A program made the translations under genes and the position numbers. A DNA stretch of 64,000 nt from positions 1-64,000 of the forward strand of contig NZ_NRSJ01000021.1 of NCBI RefSeq assembly GCF_016584085.1. The letters run 5' to 3'. Each line of letters starts with the position of its first letter. Position 1 is the stretch's first letter. Positions 21,448 to 29,999 of this stretch are shown one piece after another. Under the pieces are notes generated by a model that saw nothing but the letters and a program-made list of their open reading frames with translations, did not search any database and was not told where the DNA came from. The DNA comes from Halochromatium glycolicum. GTDB lineage: Bacteria > Pseudomonadota > Gammaproteobacteria > Chromatiales > Chromatiaceae.

Positions 21448-23130
21448 ATGGCTGTCTCCGCTCCTGCCGTTGCCCGGCACGACCCCGTCGACCGGCGGCG
21501 CTTCGGGCAGCACCTCTGGCCGACGCTCGTGATCACGATCGCACTGCTGCTGGCGCTCCCGGTCGCGGTGGTCGTCGGCTTCGTCTTCGTCCCGGCCGGC
21601 GAGGTCTGGCAGCACCTGGTCGAGACGGTGCTGCCCGACTACGTGAGCAATTCGCTGCTGCTGATGCTTGGGGTCGCCCTCGGGACCCTGATCGGCGGCG
21701 TCGGCACCGCCTGGCTGACGAGCATGTGCCGCTTCCCGGGCCGCGCCCTGTTCGAGTGGGCGCTGCTGCTGCCGATGGCGATGCCGGCCTACATCATCGC
21801 CTACACCTATACCGGCATGCTCGATTTCGCCGGACCGGTGCAGACGCTGATCCGCGACCTGACCGGCTGGGGCTGGGGCGACTATTGGTTCCCGCAGATC
21901 CGCTCATTGCCAGGCGCCGCGCTGATGCTGTCGCTGGTGCTCTACCCCTATGTCTATCTGCTCGCGCGCGCGGCCTTCCTGAGCCAATCCCTGTGCGTGC
22001 TGGATGTCAGCCGCACCCTCGGCAACGGCCCCTGGCGGACCTTCTTTACCGTGGCATTGCCGCTGGCCCGACCGGCGATCGTCGCCGGGCTGTCACTGGC
22101 GCTGATGGAGACGCTGGCCGACTACGGGACCGTCCAGTACTTCGGGGTGCCAACCTTCACCACCGGCATCTTCCGGACCTGGTTCGGACTCGGCAATCCG
22201 GCCGCGGCGGCACAGCTCTCGGCGCTGCTGCTGGCGTTCGTGTTCGCGCTCATCCTGCTCGAGCGCTGGTCGCGCGGCCAGGCACGCTATCACAGCACCA
22301 GCCAGCGGCAGCAGTCGATTCGGCGGCTGCACCTGCGCGGCAGGCAAGCGGCGGCCGCGTTCGGCTTCTGCGCGCTGCCGTTGACCCTCGGCTTCCTGCT
22401 GCCCGCCGGCCAGCTCGCTGCCTGGTGGCTGACGGTGGCCGATCAGCGCCTGGATGCCGAGTTCGCGACGCTCGCCCTCAATAGCCTCGCGCTGGCCGCT
22501 GGTGCCGCGGTCCTGGCGCTCGCGCTTGCGCTCCTGCTCGGCTATGGTCACCGGCTGCGCCCCACCAAGCCGGTGCAGGCGGCGGTCCGCGTCGCCGGCC
22601 TGGGCTACGCGGTGCCCGGGACCGTGATCGCGGTCGGGGTGATGATCCCGTTCGCCTGGCTCGACAACAGCGTCGATGCCTGGATGCGCGCGACCTTCGG
22701 CGTCTCCACCGGCCTGCTGCTGAGCGGCACCCTGGTCGCCGTGATCTTCGCCTATCTGGTGCGCTTCCTGGCCGTCTCGCTGCAAACGGTGGAGTCTGGG
22801 CTCGGCAAGATCCGCCCGTCGATGGACGAGGCCGGGCGGGCGATGGGACTCAGGCCGCGGCAGGTGCTCGCGCGCATCCACATGCCGATGCTCCAGGGCA
22901 GCCTGCTGACCGCGCTGCTGCTGGTGTTCGTCGATGTGCTCAAGGAGCTGCCGGCGACGCTGATCCTGCGCCCGTTCAACTTCAACACGCTGGCGGTACG
23001 CGCCTACGAGCTGGCCTCCGACGAACGGTTGGCGGACTCGGCCCCGGCCGCGCTGACGATCGTCGCCGCCGGGCTGATCCCGGTGATCATCCTGAGCCGC
23101 TCGATCACCCGTTCCCGCGCCAGCCTCTGA
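21448..23130 (+). CDS. fbpB: ferric iron ABC transporter permease
   Basis: A 560-residue inner-membrane permease with two fused BPD_transp_1 domains, as in FbpB/SfuB proteins, giving about twelve membrane segments. Each half carries an EAA-type loop that contacts the ATPase: around residues 183-200 (DVSRTLGNGPWRTFFTVALP) and around 458-475 (EAGRAMGLRPRQVLARIHMP). A hydrophobic first helix (about 28-52) precedes the first domain. The start ATG has only a weak ribosome binding site and is 184 bases after fbpA. Substrate is inferred from the adjacent FutA-like binding protein. Confidence 0.92.
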   Translation: MAVSAPAVARHDPVDRRRFGQHLWPTLVITIALLLALPVAVVVGFVFVPAGEVWQHLVETVLPDYVSNSLLLMLGVALGTLIGGVGTAWLTSMCRFPGRALFEWALLLPMAMPAYIIAYTYTGMLDFAGPVQTLIRDLTGWGWGDYWFPQIRSLPGAALMLSLVLYPYVYLLARAAFLSQSLCVLDVSRTLGNGPWRTFFTVALPLARPAIVAGLSLALMETLADYGTVQYFGVPTFTTGIFRTWFGLGNPAAAAQLSALLLAFVFALILLERWSRGQARYHSTSQRQQSIRRLHLRGRQAAAAFGFCALPLTLGFLLPAGQLAAWWLTVADQRLDAEFATLALNSLALAAGAAVLALALALLLGYGHRLRPTKPVQAAVRVAGLGYAVPGTVIAVGVMIPFAWLDNSVDAWMRATFGVSTGLLLSGTLVAVIFAYLVRFLAVSLQTVESGLGKIRPSMDEAGRAMGLRPRQVLARIHMPMLQGSLLTALLLVFVDVLKELPATLILRPFNFNTLAVRAYELASDERLADSAPAALTIVAAGLIPVIILSRSITRSRASL

Positions 23131-23141
23131 GCCAGCCCCTA

Positions 23142-23196
23142 AGCAGAGAGCAGAGAGCAGAGAGCAGAGAGCAGAGAGCAGAGAGCAGAGAGCAGA
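23142..23196 (+). repeat. heptanucleotide tandem repeat abutting the fbpC start
   Basis: Seven exact AGCAGAG units run from 23142 to 23190, followed by AGCAGA whose last A begins the ATG at 23196. The array starts 11 bases after the fbpB stop and fills the intergenic space. Each unit contains a purine-rich GAGAG that can act as a weak ribosome binding site. Because seven is not a multiple of three, gain or loss of units changes spacing but, lying outside both reading frames, would not truncate either protein. Confidence 0.9.
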
Positions 23197-24383
23197 TGGA
23201 AGCAAACCTCGACCCCTCGGTAAAGGGCCTGAACGATCATGGCGACGCGCCACCCCAGGGCCTAAGCGGCTCGCAGCCGCTGTCTCAGGATCACCCGGCG
23301 GTCAGGTTGGCCGTGCGCGACGTCGATGTTGCCTATGGCGAGCAGCCGGTCGTCCGGGACGTCCGCTTCGAGCTCGAGCGCGGCACGATCGGCTGCCTGC
23401 TCGGTCCGAGCGGCTGCGGCAAGACCACCCTGCTGCGGGCCATCGCTGGCTTCGAGCCGGTCAGCCGCGGCCAGATCCTGATCCGCGGTCAGCGCGTCTC
23501 GCGCGCCGGCTGGACGCTCGCGCCCGAGCAGCGTCAGGTCGGCATGGTGTTCCAGGACTTCGCGCTGTTCCCGCATCTCACCGTCGCGCGCAATGTCGGC
23601 TTCGGCCTGCGCGCGCTGAGCCGGCGCGAACGGCAGCGTCGTATCGACGAGCTGCTGGAACTGGTCGGGCTGAGCCAGGCCGCGCGCCGCTATCCGCATG
23701 AGCTCTCCGGCGGGATGCAGCAGCGCGTTGCGCTGGCCCGGGCGATGGCCCCGCAGCCGGACATCCTGCTGCTCGACGAGCCATTCTCGAGTATGGATGC
23801 CGAGCTGCGCGAGCAGTTGGCGCGCGAGGTGCGCGCGGTGCTCAAGCGCGAGGACGTCACTGCGGTCCTGGTCACCCATGACCAGCTCGAGGCCTTCGCG
23901 ATGGCCGACAGGATCGGCGTGATGAACGCCGGCAGCGTGCACCAATGGGATACCGGCTTCGGCCTCTATCATCAGCCGGCCGACCGCTTCGTCGCCGACT
24001 TCATCGGTCAGGGCGCCCTACTGCCCGCGCATGTGCTCAATGCGACCCAGGTCAGGACCGAGCTTGGCCGCATCAGCGGCGCGCAGCCGCATGGCCTCGA
24101 GCCGGGCAGCGCGGCAGAGGTGCTGATCCGCCCGGACGACCTGGTCTACGACGAGTCCAGTCCGCGGCAAGCCAGCATCGTCGAGCGCGCGTTTCGGGGC
24201 GCGGAGTTCTTGTACACCCTTCAGCTTGAGAGCGGCGCCGAGGTGCTCTGCCTGGTGCCGAGCCACCACCGGCACGCCGTCGGCGAGACGATCGGCATCC
24301 GGCTCGAGGCCGATCACCTCGTCGCCTTCGCCTGCCCAGACAGCGCTGCCCACCGCGGGCATCGAGAGGGGACCGCGCTGTAG
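23196..24383 (+). CDS. fbpC: ferric iron ABC transporter ATP-binding protein
   Basis: A 395-residue cytoplasmic ATPase of the FbpC type. The cassette has Walker A GPSGCGKTT (about 70-78), Q-loop MVFQDFALFPH, signature ELSGGMQQRVALARA (about 169-183), Walker B ILLLDEPFSSMD and the H-loop THDQ. A C-terminal TOBE-like domain (about 285-385, LIRPDDLVYDE) follows. The ATPase fold begins only at about residue 36; the leader from the ATG at 23196 has no homology I recognise, and a TTG or GTG near 23300 could be the true start. The upstream heptamer array favours the ATG. Confidence 0.93.
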   Translation: MEANLDPSVKGLNDHGDAPPQGLSGSQPLSQDHPAVRLAVRDVDVAYGEQPVVRDVRFELERGTIGCLLGPSGCGKTTLLRAIAGFEPVSRGQILIRGQRVSRAGWTLAPEQRQVGMVFQDFALFPHLTVARNVGFGLRALSRRERQRRIDELLELVGLSQAARRYPHELSGGMQQRVALARAMAPQPDILLLDEPFSSMDAELREQLAREVRAVLKREDVTAVLVTHDQLEAFAMADRIGVMNAGSVHQWDTGFGLYHQPADRFVADFIGQGALLPAHVLNATQVRTELGRISGAQPHGLEPGSAAEVLIRPDDLVYDESSPRQASIVERAFRGAEFLYTLQLESGAEVLCLVPSHHRHAVGETIGIRLEADHLVAFACPDSAAHRGHREGTAL

Positions 24384-24558
24384 CCATTCGGCCTGATCGC
24401 CGGACAGAAGGCGCCGGAACAGTCAGCATCGATAGGCTCAGCCTGCCCGGAAACCAGGGCGGGAGACTCTAGCACCTGGCGTGGCGCCTCCCCTGAACCT
24501 GAGACAGCCGGTTAGCAGCCGAGAACGCGCGGCGTTTCCTCACGCAGGGCATTGCGGC

Positions 24559-24719
24559 TTAGGCGATTCTGTCAAAGCTCATCCCGCCTTGTTGCTCCTT
24601 TCAACCGCCTTCTTCTCGCGCCGCCCGTCACGGAGCCCGGCCCGGTTCCCGACGACGCTTCTCTGACGCAAACGAAACGCTTACGCAATCCGGTGAGGGC
24701 TCGTCCGGCAGCCGCCTTA
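24559..24719. mobile_element. MITE-like palindromic element, diverged copy 4
   Basis: A 161-base relative of the copies at 9966, 15529 and 32433, with TTA at both ends (24559-24561 and 24717-24719) and the left end AGGCGATTCTGTCAAAGCTC conserved. The interior carries many substitutions and small indels, and the right terminal repeat is degraded (GCCGCC instead of AATCGCC), so it is an older insertion. It lies between the convergent fbpC gene and the small membrane ORF at 24815. The preceding 175 bases (24384-24558) contain nothing recognisable. Confidence 0.75.
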
Positions 24720-24797
24720 GACACCCTATCAAAATGCCCGCTTAGCCTACACAAGCTGCTGAATTTTCAAGCCGCAGAGGGCATTCTGTTAGGGCTT
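24720..24797. repeat. second dispersed repeat family, copy B
   Basis: A 78-base copy starting directly at the right boundary of the 24559 element, exactly as copy A starts at the boundary of copy 1. It keeps ATCAAAA near the left end, CAAGCTGCTGAATT in the middle and the right end TTCTGTTAGGGCTT, which it shares closely with 57816-57910. No coding potential. Confidence 0.6.
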
Positions 24798-24814
24798 ATT
24801 GGGGCAATGGCGGC

Positions 24815-24973
24815 TCAGCGCGCGTCGTCTTGCGAGTCGTCATCCGGTGCCGGCTCACGTTTTCGCACGATTGCAGGCCGCGGCGCCGGGCCCTCACCAT
24901 CGCGAAACAACCAGACGAAGCCGCCAACCATCGCCAAGAAAGCGAGACCGAGAAAGACATTGGTCCAAAACAT
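24815..24973 (-). CDS. small single-span membrane protein (52 residues)
   Basis: A short frame from ATG at 24973 to TGA at 24815 encodes MFWTNVFLGLAFLAMVGGFV, then WLFRDGEG and a charged tail rich in Pro, Arg, Asp and Gln. Residues 4-23 form one membrane helix; the tail is most likely cytoplasmic. The first position after the hydrophobic stretch and the abrupt switch to charged residues are characteristic of a real small membrane protein. The ribosome binding site is weak. It has no homologue I recognise and could be read alone or from upstream. It is on the same strand as the L,D-transpeptidase, 244 bases away. Confidence 0.5.
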   Translation of the reverse strand: MFWTNVFLGLAFLAMVGGFVWLFRDGEGPAPRPAIVRKREPAPDDDSQDDAR

Positions 24974-25217
24974 TGTACTAACCGAAAGCGCAGCCGATTA
25001 TCAGTGACCAGATTGTAGCCCGAATCCCGGGCGGCGCGCCGCGCGGAGGGCGAAACCTCGATTGGTTGGTCGCATCCGGCGACCGCACCCGCGGCAGTGC
25101 AGCCGGGACGGCTCTCAGCGCAGGTACTGAATCCTGACCAGACCCTAGCCAGCTATGGAGCGCGTGATCGTTTCCAGCCCTTCGTCCGCCTGCATCCCTC
25201 TTCCCCCCGGGCGCCAT

Positions 25218-25841
25218 TCAGTCCGCCACGACGATGCGGTCACCGACCCGGATACGCTCGAACACGAACCTGGCATCGGCATGCCGCAGCCGGACACAGC
25301 CGTGGGATTCCGGCTTTCCGGTGACATAGCCTTCATGGACCCAGTAGGGGCCGCGGAACTGGAGTGCGTACGGCATCGGTGTCGGCCGCTCGAAAAAGTT
25401 GGTGTAGCTACCAGAGCGCTTGTCGACATCCTTACGCTGAACGCGGTAGTCGCCTTTCGGCGTCGGGTGCTCCGGTGTCCCGGCCGAGATCGGGCCGGTC
25501 CAGACCAGCTCGCCGTCCTCGAAGTAGTGAAAGCGCTGCTTGGCAAGGCGGATATCAAGCTGTCGTTTCTCGGCCGGCGGCAACGCATCCGGATCAGGCG
25601 GCGGAGGATTCACCTCCTGCGAGACCGGCGGCGGTAAGGACGAATCGCCAATCGTTTCCGCCTTATTGGCCGACTCAGGCGCGGCCCCGGCATCGCCCCC
25701 CGACAGAGACGGGCTTGGCACTGCGGAGACGCTGGCCTCAGCCGGGATCGACGCACTCGGAGGAAGCGACGGATAGGGCTGTGCTGCGCAGCCCAGGAGC
25801 AGCGCGCAGCCGAGCGGCGCCAGCCATTGCAACCCCTGCAT
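25218..25841 (-). CDS. L,D-transpeptidase (YkuD) lipoprotein
   Basis: A 207-residue envelope protein. It starts with a lipoprotein signal (lipobox LLGC, cysteine at about residue 18), then has a Ser/Pro/Ala-rich linker to about 80 and a YkuD domain (about 88-205). The catalytic motif SHGCVRL near residue 180 is intact, with the family HxxPxxxxxPxxG-type region represented by PTPMPYALQFRGPYWVH. L,D-transpeptidases crosslink peptidoglycan or attach proteins to it. The ATG at 25841 has GGAGG eight bases before it, better than an upstream in-frame start. It is divergent from ygbA and shares its promoter region. Confidence 0.9.
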   Translation of the reverse strand: MQGLQWLAPLGCALLLGCAAQPYPSLPPSASIPAEASVSAVPSPSLSGGDAGAAPESANKAETIGDSSLPPPVSQEVNPPPPDPDALPPAEKRQLDIRLAKQRFHYFEDGELVWTGPISAGTPEHPTPKGDYRVQRKDVDKRSGSYTNFFERPTPMPYALQFRGPYWVHEGYVTGKPESHGCVRLRHADARFVFERIRVGDRIVVAD

Positions 25842-25892
25842 GGGGAATACCTCCGCGACAGTTCGGTCAACCTCGCTCAACGTCAGATTCGG

Positions 25893-25941
25893 TTGACAAT
25901 TATCAAACCGCTCTAGTGCGGTTTCCCGATAATAGCCCCAT
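25893..25941 (+). promoter_or_regulatory. FNR/DNR-type class II promoter of ygbA
   Basis: TTGACAATTATCAA (25893-25906) matches the FNR/ANR/DNR consensus TTGAT-N4-ATCAA at nine of ten fixed positions. A GATAAT -10 box lies at 25929-25934. If transcription starts seven bases beyond it, at about 25941, the regulator site is centred at -41.5, the standard class II activator position. That start would fall on the ygbA ATG (25940), so the message may be leaderless or use the second ATG at 25946; no ribosome binding site is present. Between the boxes, 25906-25923 is a near-palindrome (AACCGC-x-CTAG-x-GCGGTT) that could bind a second regulator. Confidence 0.6.
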
Positions 25942-26326
25942 GCAGATGCCAGTCCAACACCCCACGCCGCCGGCCAAGCCCAAAGCGAAGCGCTCGCGGC
26001 GACCGCCGAATCAGGGCCCCCGCATCCGCCGCGAGAAGCGCACGATCAGCGCAATGCTCGGCATCTACTGCCGAGATCACCATGCCGGGCGTCCAGGGTC
26101 TCTCTGCGCTGAGTGCGACGCACTACTGCGATATGCCCATCAACGGCTCGACAACTGCGCCTTTGGCGAGCTCAAGCAGCCCTGCAATCAGTGCAGTGTC
26201 CACTGCTACAGCAAGACGCTGCGCCCGCGCATCATCGAGGTGATGCGCTACGCTGGGCCGCGAATGACCTTGCGCTACCCGATCCTCAGTGCCTTCCATC
26301 TGCTCGACAAGCTCCGGGCGCATTGA
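25940..26326 (+). CDS. ygbA: YgbA family, nitrous oxide-stimulated promoter protein
   Basis: A 128-residue soluble protein matching the YgbA_NO family, induced in E. coli by nitrosative stress and of uncertain biochemical role. The family core begins at RIRREKRTISAMLGIYC (about 28-44) and includes seven cysteines (44, 56, 59, 73, 82, 85, 89), several in C-x2-C or C-x3-C spacing, suggesting a metal or Fe-S site. The first 27 residues are Pro/Lys/Arg-rich. An FNR/DNR-like promoter directly upstream and the convergent nnrU gene support a link to nitric oxide or anaerobic nitrogen oxide metabolism. Confidence 0.85.
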   Translation: MQMPVQHPTPPAKPKAKRSRRPPNQGPRIRREKRTISAMLGIYCRDHHAGRPGSLCAECDALLRYAHQRLDNCAFGELKQPCNQCSVHCYSKTLRPRIIEVMRYAGPRMTLRYPILSAFHLLDKLRAH

Positions 26327-26395
26327 GCATCGGGAGCCGCTCGGTCTGTCTGCACCCAGCGGCTCGAACCGCCCTGAACGAGGGCGCGGGGCCGT

Positions 26396-26974
26396 TCAGC
26401 CGAGAGGCGCGACCCCGAACAGCGCCTCGTGCCACCAGAACAGGAACAGCAGGTAGAGCAGAACGCCACCGCCGAGCGCGATCGCATCATTGAAGCGACC
26501 GGCTGGCGCGCCGGGCACCGGCGTCGGTGCACGCCGCTTCAGCGAGATCCGGTCCGTCACCGCCCATGCCAAGAAGCTGCCGAAGAGCAGCAGATCAGCG
26601 AGGGTCCCGTTGGCGAGTAGATGTGCCAGCGCCCAGACCTTGACCGCGAGCAGCATCGGATGCTTCGTCACCGTCTGGATCCGACCCGGCAGATAGGCGG
26701 CGAGCAGCAGCACGAAAACCGGCAGCATCAGCAGCAGTGTCACATGGCGCAGCCAGAGCGGCGCCTGGTAGATCAGAATCGGATCGACCGCGCGGCGCGC
26801 ATCGGCGTAGCCGTTTACGATCAGTACCAGCCCGATGAGCGCAATCACCCCATAGACGGCCTTCCAGGGCAGCTCCCCGAAGCGTGCGACCATCCGGTCG
26901 CGCCAGGCAACGTCAACGATGGCCACCGAATGGACACCGAGGAACAGAATGAGACCAGCAATCAAGAGCAGCAT
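26396..26974 (-). CDS. NnrU family membrane protein
   Basis: A 192-residue inner-membrane protein of the NnrU family, first found beside nitrite/nitric oxide reductase genes and required for denitrification in Rhodobacter; related to isoprenoid-modifying membrane enzymes. Five or six hydrophobic helices start at residue 2. The conserved HSVAIVDVAWRDRMVARFGE segment (about 15-34), the RHPMLL-like TKHPMLLAVKVWALAHLLANG block (about 102-122) and the C-terminal WWHEALFG are visible. GGGAGA lies upstream of the ATG. It converges with ygbA, with 69 bases between stops. Confidence 0.87.
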   Translation of the reverse strand: MLLLIAGLILFLGVHSVAIVDVAWRDRMVARFGELPWKAVYGVIALIGLVLIVNGYADARRAVDPILIYQAPLWLRHVTLLLMLPVFVLLLAAYLPGRIQTVTKHPMLLAVKVWALAHLLANGTLADLLLFGSFLAWAVTDRISLKRRAPTPVPGAPAGRFNDAIALGGGVLLYLLFLFWWHEALFGVAPLG

Positions 26975-27179
26975 AACGTGGCGTCTCCCAAAGTCGACTT
27001 ACACCAGCGGCGTCGGGCGCGTCGACCCGGGTCACCGCAGGAAGGTTATTGTTGGATACGGATGGTAGATGGCGGGAGCTGATTCCGCTTCAGATGCTAG
27101 AGTACCCCATCAAGGGCCTTGCCGACGCCACTGCCGGTCCCACCGAGCCACCGAGCCACCTAAGGAGAAGCCTTCCCGC

Positions 27180-28226
27180 ATGACCGCAGACTCGATGAGA
27201 TTGCACGAGCTGGATCGACTCCCGGATGGACTGCTCGAGCTCAACAGCGCCGAACTGGCGACGCATCTCCAGGGTCCGACCCTGATCCACCTACCCGGCG
27301 AGCGCGAGCAGCCACTGTTTGTTTCGGTGCTGATCCACGGCAACGAGCCGGTTGGCTGGGATGCTGTACGGCTGTTGCTGCGCCAGTCGATCGAGCGCCA
27401 TGGCCACCTGCGGCTGCCGCGGGCGATGAGCCTGTTCATCGGCAACGTGCATGCCGCGGCGGCGAATGCGCGCCATCTTCCGGATCAGCCGGATTTCAAC
27501 CGCGTCTGGCCCGGCGCCGACACCCCCGCTTCGCCGGCCCACACACTGATGGCCCAAGTGGTCGAGCGCATGGCGCAACGTCAGGTCTTCGCCAGCATCG
27601 ACCTGCACAACAACACCGGCACCAACCCGCATTACGCCTGCGTCAACCTTGTGGACAACCGATATCTCCACTTGGCGCGATTGTTCTCGCGCACGGTCGT
27701 CTTCTTCGTCCGCCCAAAAGGGGTCCAATCCCAGGCCATGTCTCGCCTGTGCCCAGCGACGACGCTGGAATGCGGACGTGTCGGCGATCGCCATGGCGTG
27801 GAACATGCGCGCGAGTTCATCGACGCCTGCCTCCACCTCGCGGAGGTTCCGGATCAGGCGCTGCCCCCTCAGGATGTCGACCTCTTCCATACGGTCGCCC
27901 AGGTGACCATCCCTGAGCATGTCAGCTTCGGCTTTCCGCCACACGATGCCCAGCTCATCCTGTCACCGGAGCTGGAGCGTTTCAACTTTCGCGAGCTACC
28001 AGCCGGAGCCTCATTCGCGCGCATCCGCGACGGTGGCCATGTCGTGGTTCGCGACGAGCACGGACGTGACGTGTCCGACCGGTTCTTCGCGGTCGATGAT
28101 GGCGAGTTGAAGCTGCGCGAGCCAGCCATGCCCTCGATGCTGACCGCTGACGCCACCGTGATCCGTCAAGATTGCCTCTGCTACCTGATGGAGCGCTTCA
28201 GCCACCATCTCCCGCATCGCCATTGA
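27180..28226 (+). CDS. M14-family zinc hydrolase (AstE/AspA-like)
   Basis: A 348-residue cytoplasmic metallohydrolase of the succinylglutamate desuccinylase/aspartoacylase group. The zinc HxxE motif is HGNEPVGWD (about residues 57-65) and the third ligand is in DLHNNTG (about 142-148). A catalytic Glu is expected in TLECGR (about 197-202). The C-terminal 100 residues form the beta-rich cap, with PPHD and a lipoyl-like fold. The ATG at 27180 has AAGGAG 12 bases upstream. The substrate is unknown: no arginine-catabolic ast genes are nearby, so AstE itself is unlikely. Confidence 0.85.
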   Translation: MTADSMRLHELDRLPDGLLELNSAELATHLQGPTLIHLPGEREQPLFVSVLIHGNEPVGWDAVRLLLRQSIERHGHLRLPRAMSLFIGNVHAAAANARHLPDQPDFNRVWPGADTPASPAHTLMAQVVERMAQRQVFASIDLHNNTGTNPHYACVNLVDNRYLHLARLFSRTVVFFVRPKGVQSQAMSRLCPATTLECGRVGDRHGVEHAREFIDACLHLAEVPDQALPPQDVDLFHTVAQVTIPEHVSFGFPPHDAQLILSPELERFNFRELPAGASFARIRDGGHVVVRDEHGRDVSDRFFAVDDGELKLREPAMPSMLTADATVIRQDCLCYLMERFSHHLPHRH

Positions 28227-28437
28227 GATGCAGACGAGTGAGACGCAGACGGCGCCGATGCGGGCAACCCCCCAGTTACCAGAGTAGGCTCGAGCCCCGC
28301 ACAGGCTCCAGCACGACGCGACCAGGAGCTGTCCGTCATGGGCTTGCCGACGCTGACGCGAGCGGTCGCTCTGTCATCGGGAGCCAGTCCCTCTAGAGCA
28401 ACCTGGCTGTGGCCGCATCGGCTCGCAGCGCGCCAGA

Positions 28438-29034
28438 CTATTCGGCAACCGTCAGCAACTGATGGTCGACCAGGCTCTCGCTGCCTTGGCGCAGGAACGC
28501 AGCAGCGCGGTAGAGCCCGACCAAGGTCTTGGCGTCGGTGATGGTGCCGTTCAGACACCACTGCAGGACCTTGTCGAGCGCGACCCAGTGCACCTCGATC
28601 ACCTCGTCTGCACCATGCCCGAGGTCGACCTCGCTGAGCCCACGCGCCAGGAACAGGTGGATGACCTCGGCGAAGACGCCGGGCGAGCTGTGCATCTGCC
28701 CGAGCGAGTCCCAGGTGGCCGCAACCAGACCCGCCTCCTCGGCAAGCTCCCGCTCGGCTGTCACCGCAGGGCCCTCACCCGGATCGAGCTTGCCGGCCGG
28801 GAGCTCCCAGAGCCAGCCGCCCGCAACATGGCGGTACTGCCGCAGCAAGCACACCCGCCGGCGCTCGTCCAGCGCAACCGCTGCCGCACCGCCGGGATGT
28901 CGGATGACCTCGAGATCGACCTGGCGCCCGTTGGGCAGGCGGACGCGCTCTACCCCAACGTCGACAATCTTGCCGTGAAATGCCGGCCGTTCAGCGATAT
29001 CAGTCTCGATGTCGGTCGATTCGTCTAGGCTCAA
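28438..29034 (-). CDS. Nudix hydrolase, ADP-ribose pyrophosphatase-like
   Basis: A 198-residue hydrolase with a complete Nudix box: G at the start of GKLDPGEG, then REL-x-EEAGL (GX5EX7REUXEEXGU, about residues 98-120). The preceding LLRQYRH and WELPAGK segments are typical of the NudF/ADP-ribose pyrophosphatase branch. No ATG exists near the domain start; a TTG at 29034 follows the stop of the MBL gene by 41 bases and gives a normal length, while longer readings would overlap that gene. The 211 bases after its stop, toward the M14 gene, contain nothing recognisable. Confidence 0.85.
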   Translation of the reverse strand: MSLDESTDIETDIAERPAFHGKIVDVGVERVRLPNGRQVDLEVIRHPGGAAAVALDERRRVCLLRQYRHVAGGWLWELPAGKLDPGEGPAVTAERELAEEAGLVAATWDSLGQMHSSPGVFAEVIHLFLARGLSEVDLGHGADEVIEVHWVALDKVLQWCLNGTITDAKTLVGLYRAAAFLRQGSESLVDHQLLTVAE

Positions 29035-29075
29035 TATCGGATTCCCTGGCTTAAGATGGCCAAGCCTACAGCATA

Positions 29076-29879
29076 CTACCAGCCAACCGCTCCAGGTAAA
29101 GGTTGAACGCGCCCGTCCCCGCTGGCAACGCTGTCGCCACCAGGACGGCGTTCCAGCGGAAAACGCTCGCCCGGACGTGCGATCCTGAAACCGGCCCGCT
29201 CGATCTGCTCGCCATCGCGCTCCGAGGCGTAATGATAGAAGACCATCCGCCGCCACTGTTCCAGATTATAGGCGATGCGGATCTCATCAAGCGCCGTATG
29301 GGACGGATTCGCGGCAGTGCTGCAATCATGAAAGACCCATTCGCCGCGTCGCGCGAAACGATTCAACACCTCCGGGATCGGGCAGGTATCACCGGTGAAC
29401 AGGAACACACCCTCGAGGGCGAGCCCGAAGGCCGCGAGATACTCGTGATGCCGGACCGGGAAGACGGTGAAGCTCAGCCCGCGGTGCCAGAAGGCCTCCG
29501 AGACCGGGATCAACTGAAAGACATCCCAGAAGTTGCAGCCGCCTTCTGCGAGGAGGCTCGGGTAATCAGCGAGCCTGCGCTGGAGCACCGAGACCAAGCT
29601 CACGGGCACGAACAAGCGCACCGGTGTTGGCGTCTGGGCTGCGGTTGCGAGCCGATAGAACAGGCCCTCCAACCCGCCGATGTGGTCCAGATGGGCATGG
29701 GTGATGAACAGCGCCGAGGGCAGCGCGCCGTATTGCTCGAGGTACGCCGCGATCGTGTGGGGTCCACAATCGATCAACAGCGACGGCCGCTCGCCCGCTT
29801 CGAACACCGCGGCGGACGAGCCGAGCGAGACCGCCTGAGCGTTACCGACACCCAGGAAGCGCAGGCCCAGGTCTGACAT
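29076..29879 (-). CDS. metallo-beta-lactamase fold hydrolase
   Basis: A 267-residue MBL-fold protein starting MSDLGLRFLGVGNAQAVSLG, as in the RNase Z-like and PqqB-like branches. The binuclear metal motif is THAHLDHIGG (about 59-68); a further His ligand is likely in FPVRHHEYLA and the bridging Asp in FTGDTCPIPE. A closing FYHYASE provides the last His. The ATG at 29879 leads straight into the first strand, though no strong ribosome binding site precedes it. It lies upstream of the Nudix gene with a short gap, suggesting co-transcription. Substrate unknown. Confidence 0.85.
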   Translation of the reverse strand: MSDLGLRFLGVGNAQAVSLGSSAAVFEAGERPSLLIDCGPHTIAAYLEQYGALPSALFITHAHLDHIGGLEGLFYRLATAAQTPTPVRLFVPVSLVSVLQRRLADYPSLLAEGGCNFWDVFQLIPVSEAFWHRGLSFTVFPVRHHEYLAAFGLALEGVFLFTGDTCPIPEVLNRFARRGEWVFHDCSTAANPSHTALDEIRIAYNLEQWRRMVFYHYASERDGEQIERAGFRIARPGERFPLERRPGGDSVASGDGRVQPLPGAVGW

Positions 29880-29999
29880 GATTGACGGTCCAGGAAGGTT
29901 GAGGATGATCCAGCCCTGCGTCCACGGGCCAGCGAACAAAGGCGACTGCAGTCGAAACCGTTTCAGCGCCTCATCCTAACCAAGCGAGGTGACAAAATC

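Noticed and set aside
22093..23253. Minus-strand frame across fbpB and the heptamer array
   Set aside because: The fbpB frame carries clear permease motifs; the antisense product is a His/Gln/Arg-rich low-complexity chain.
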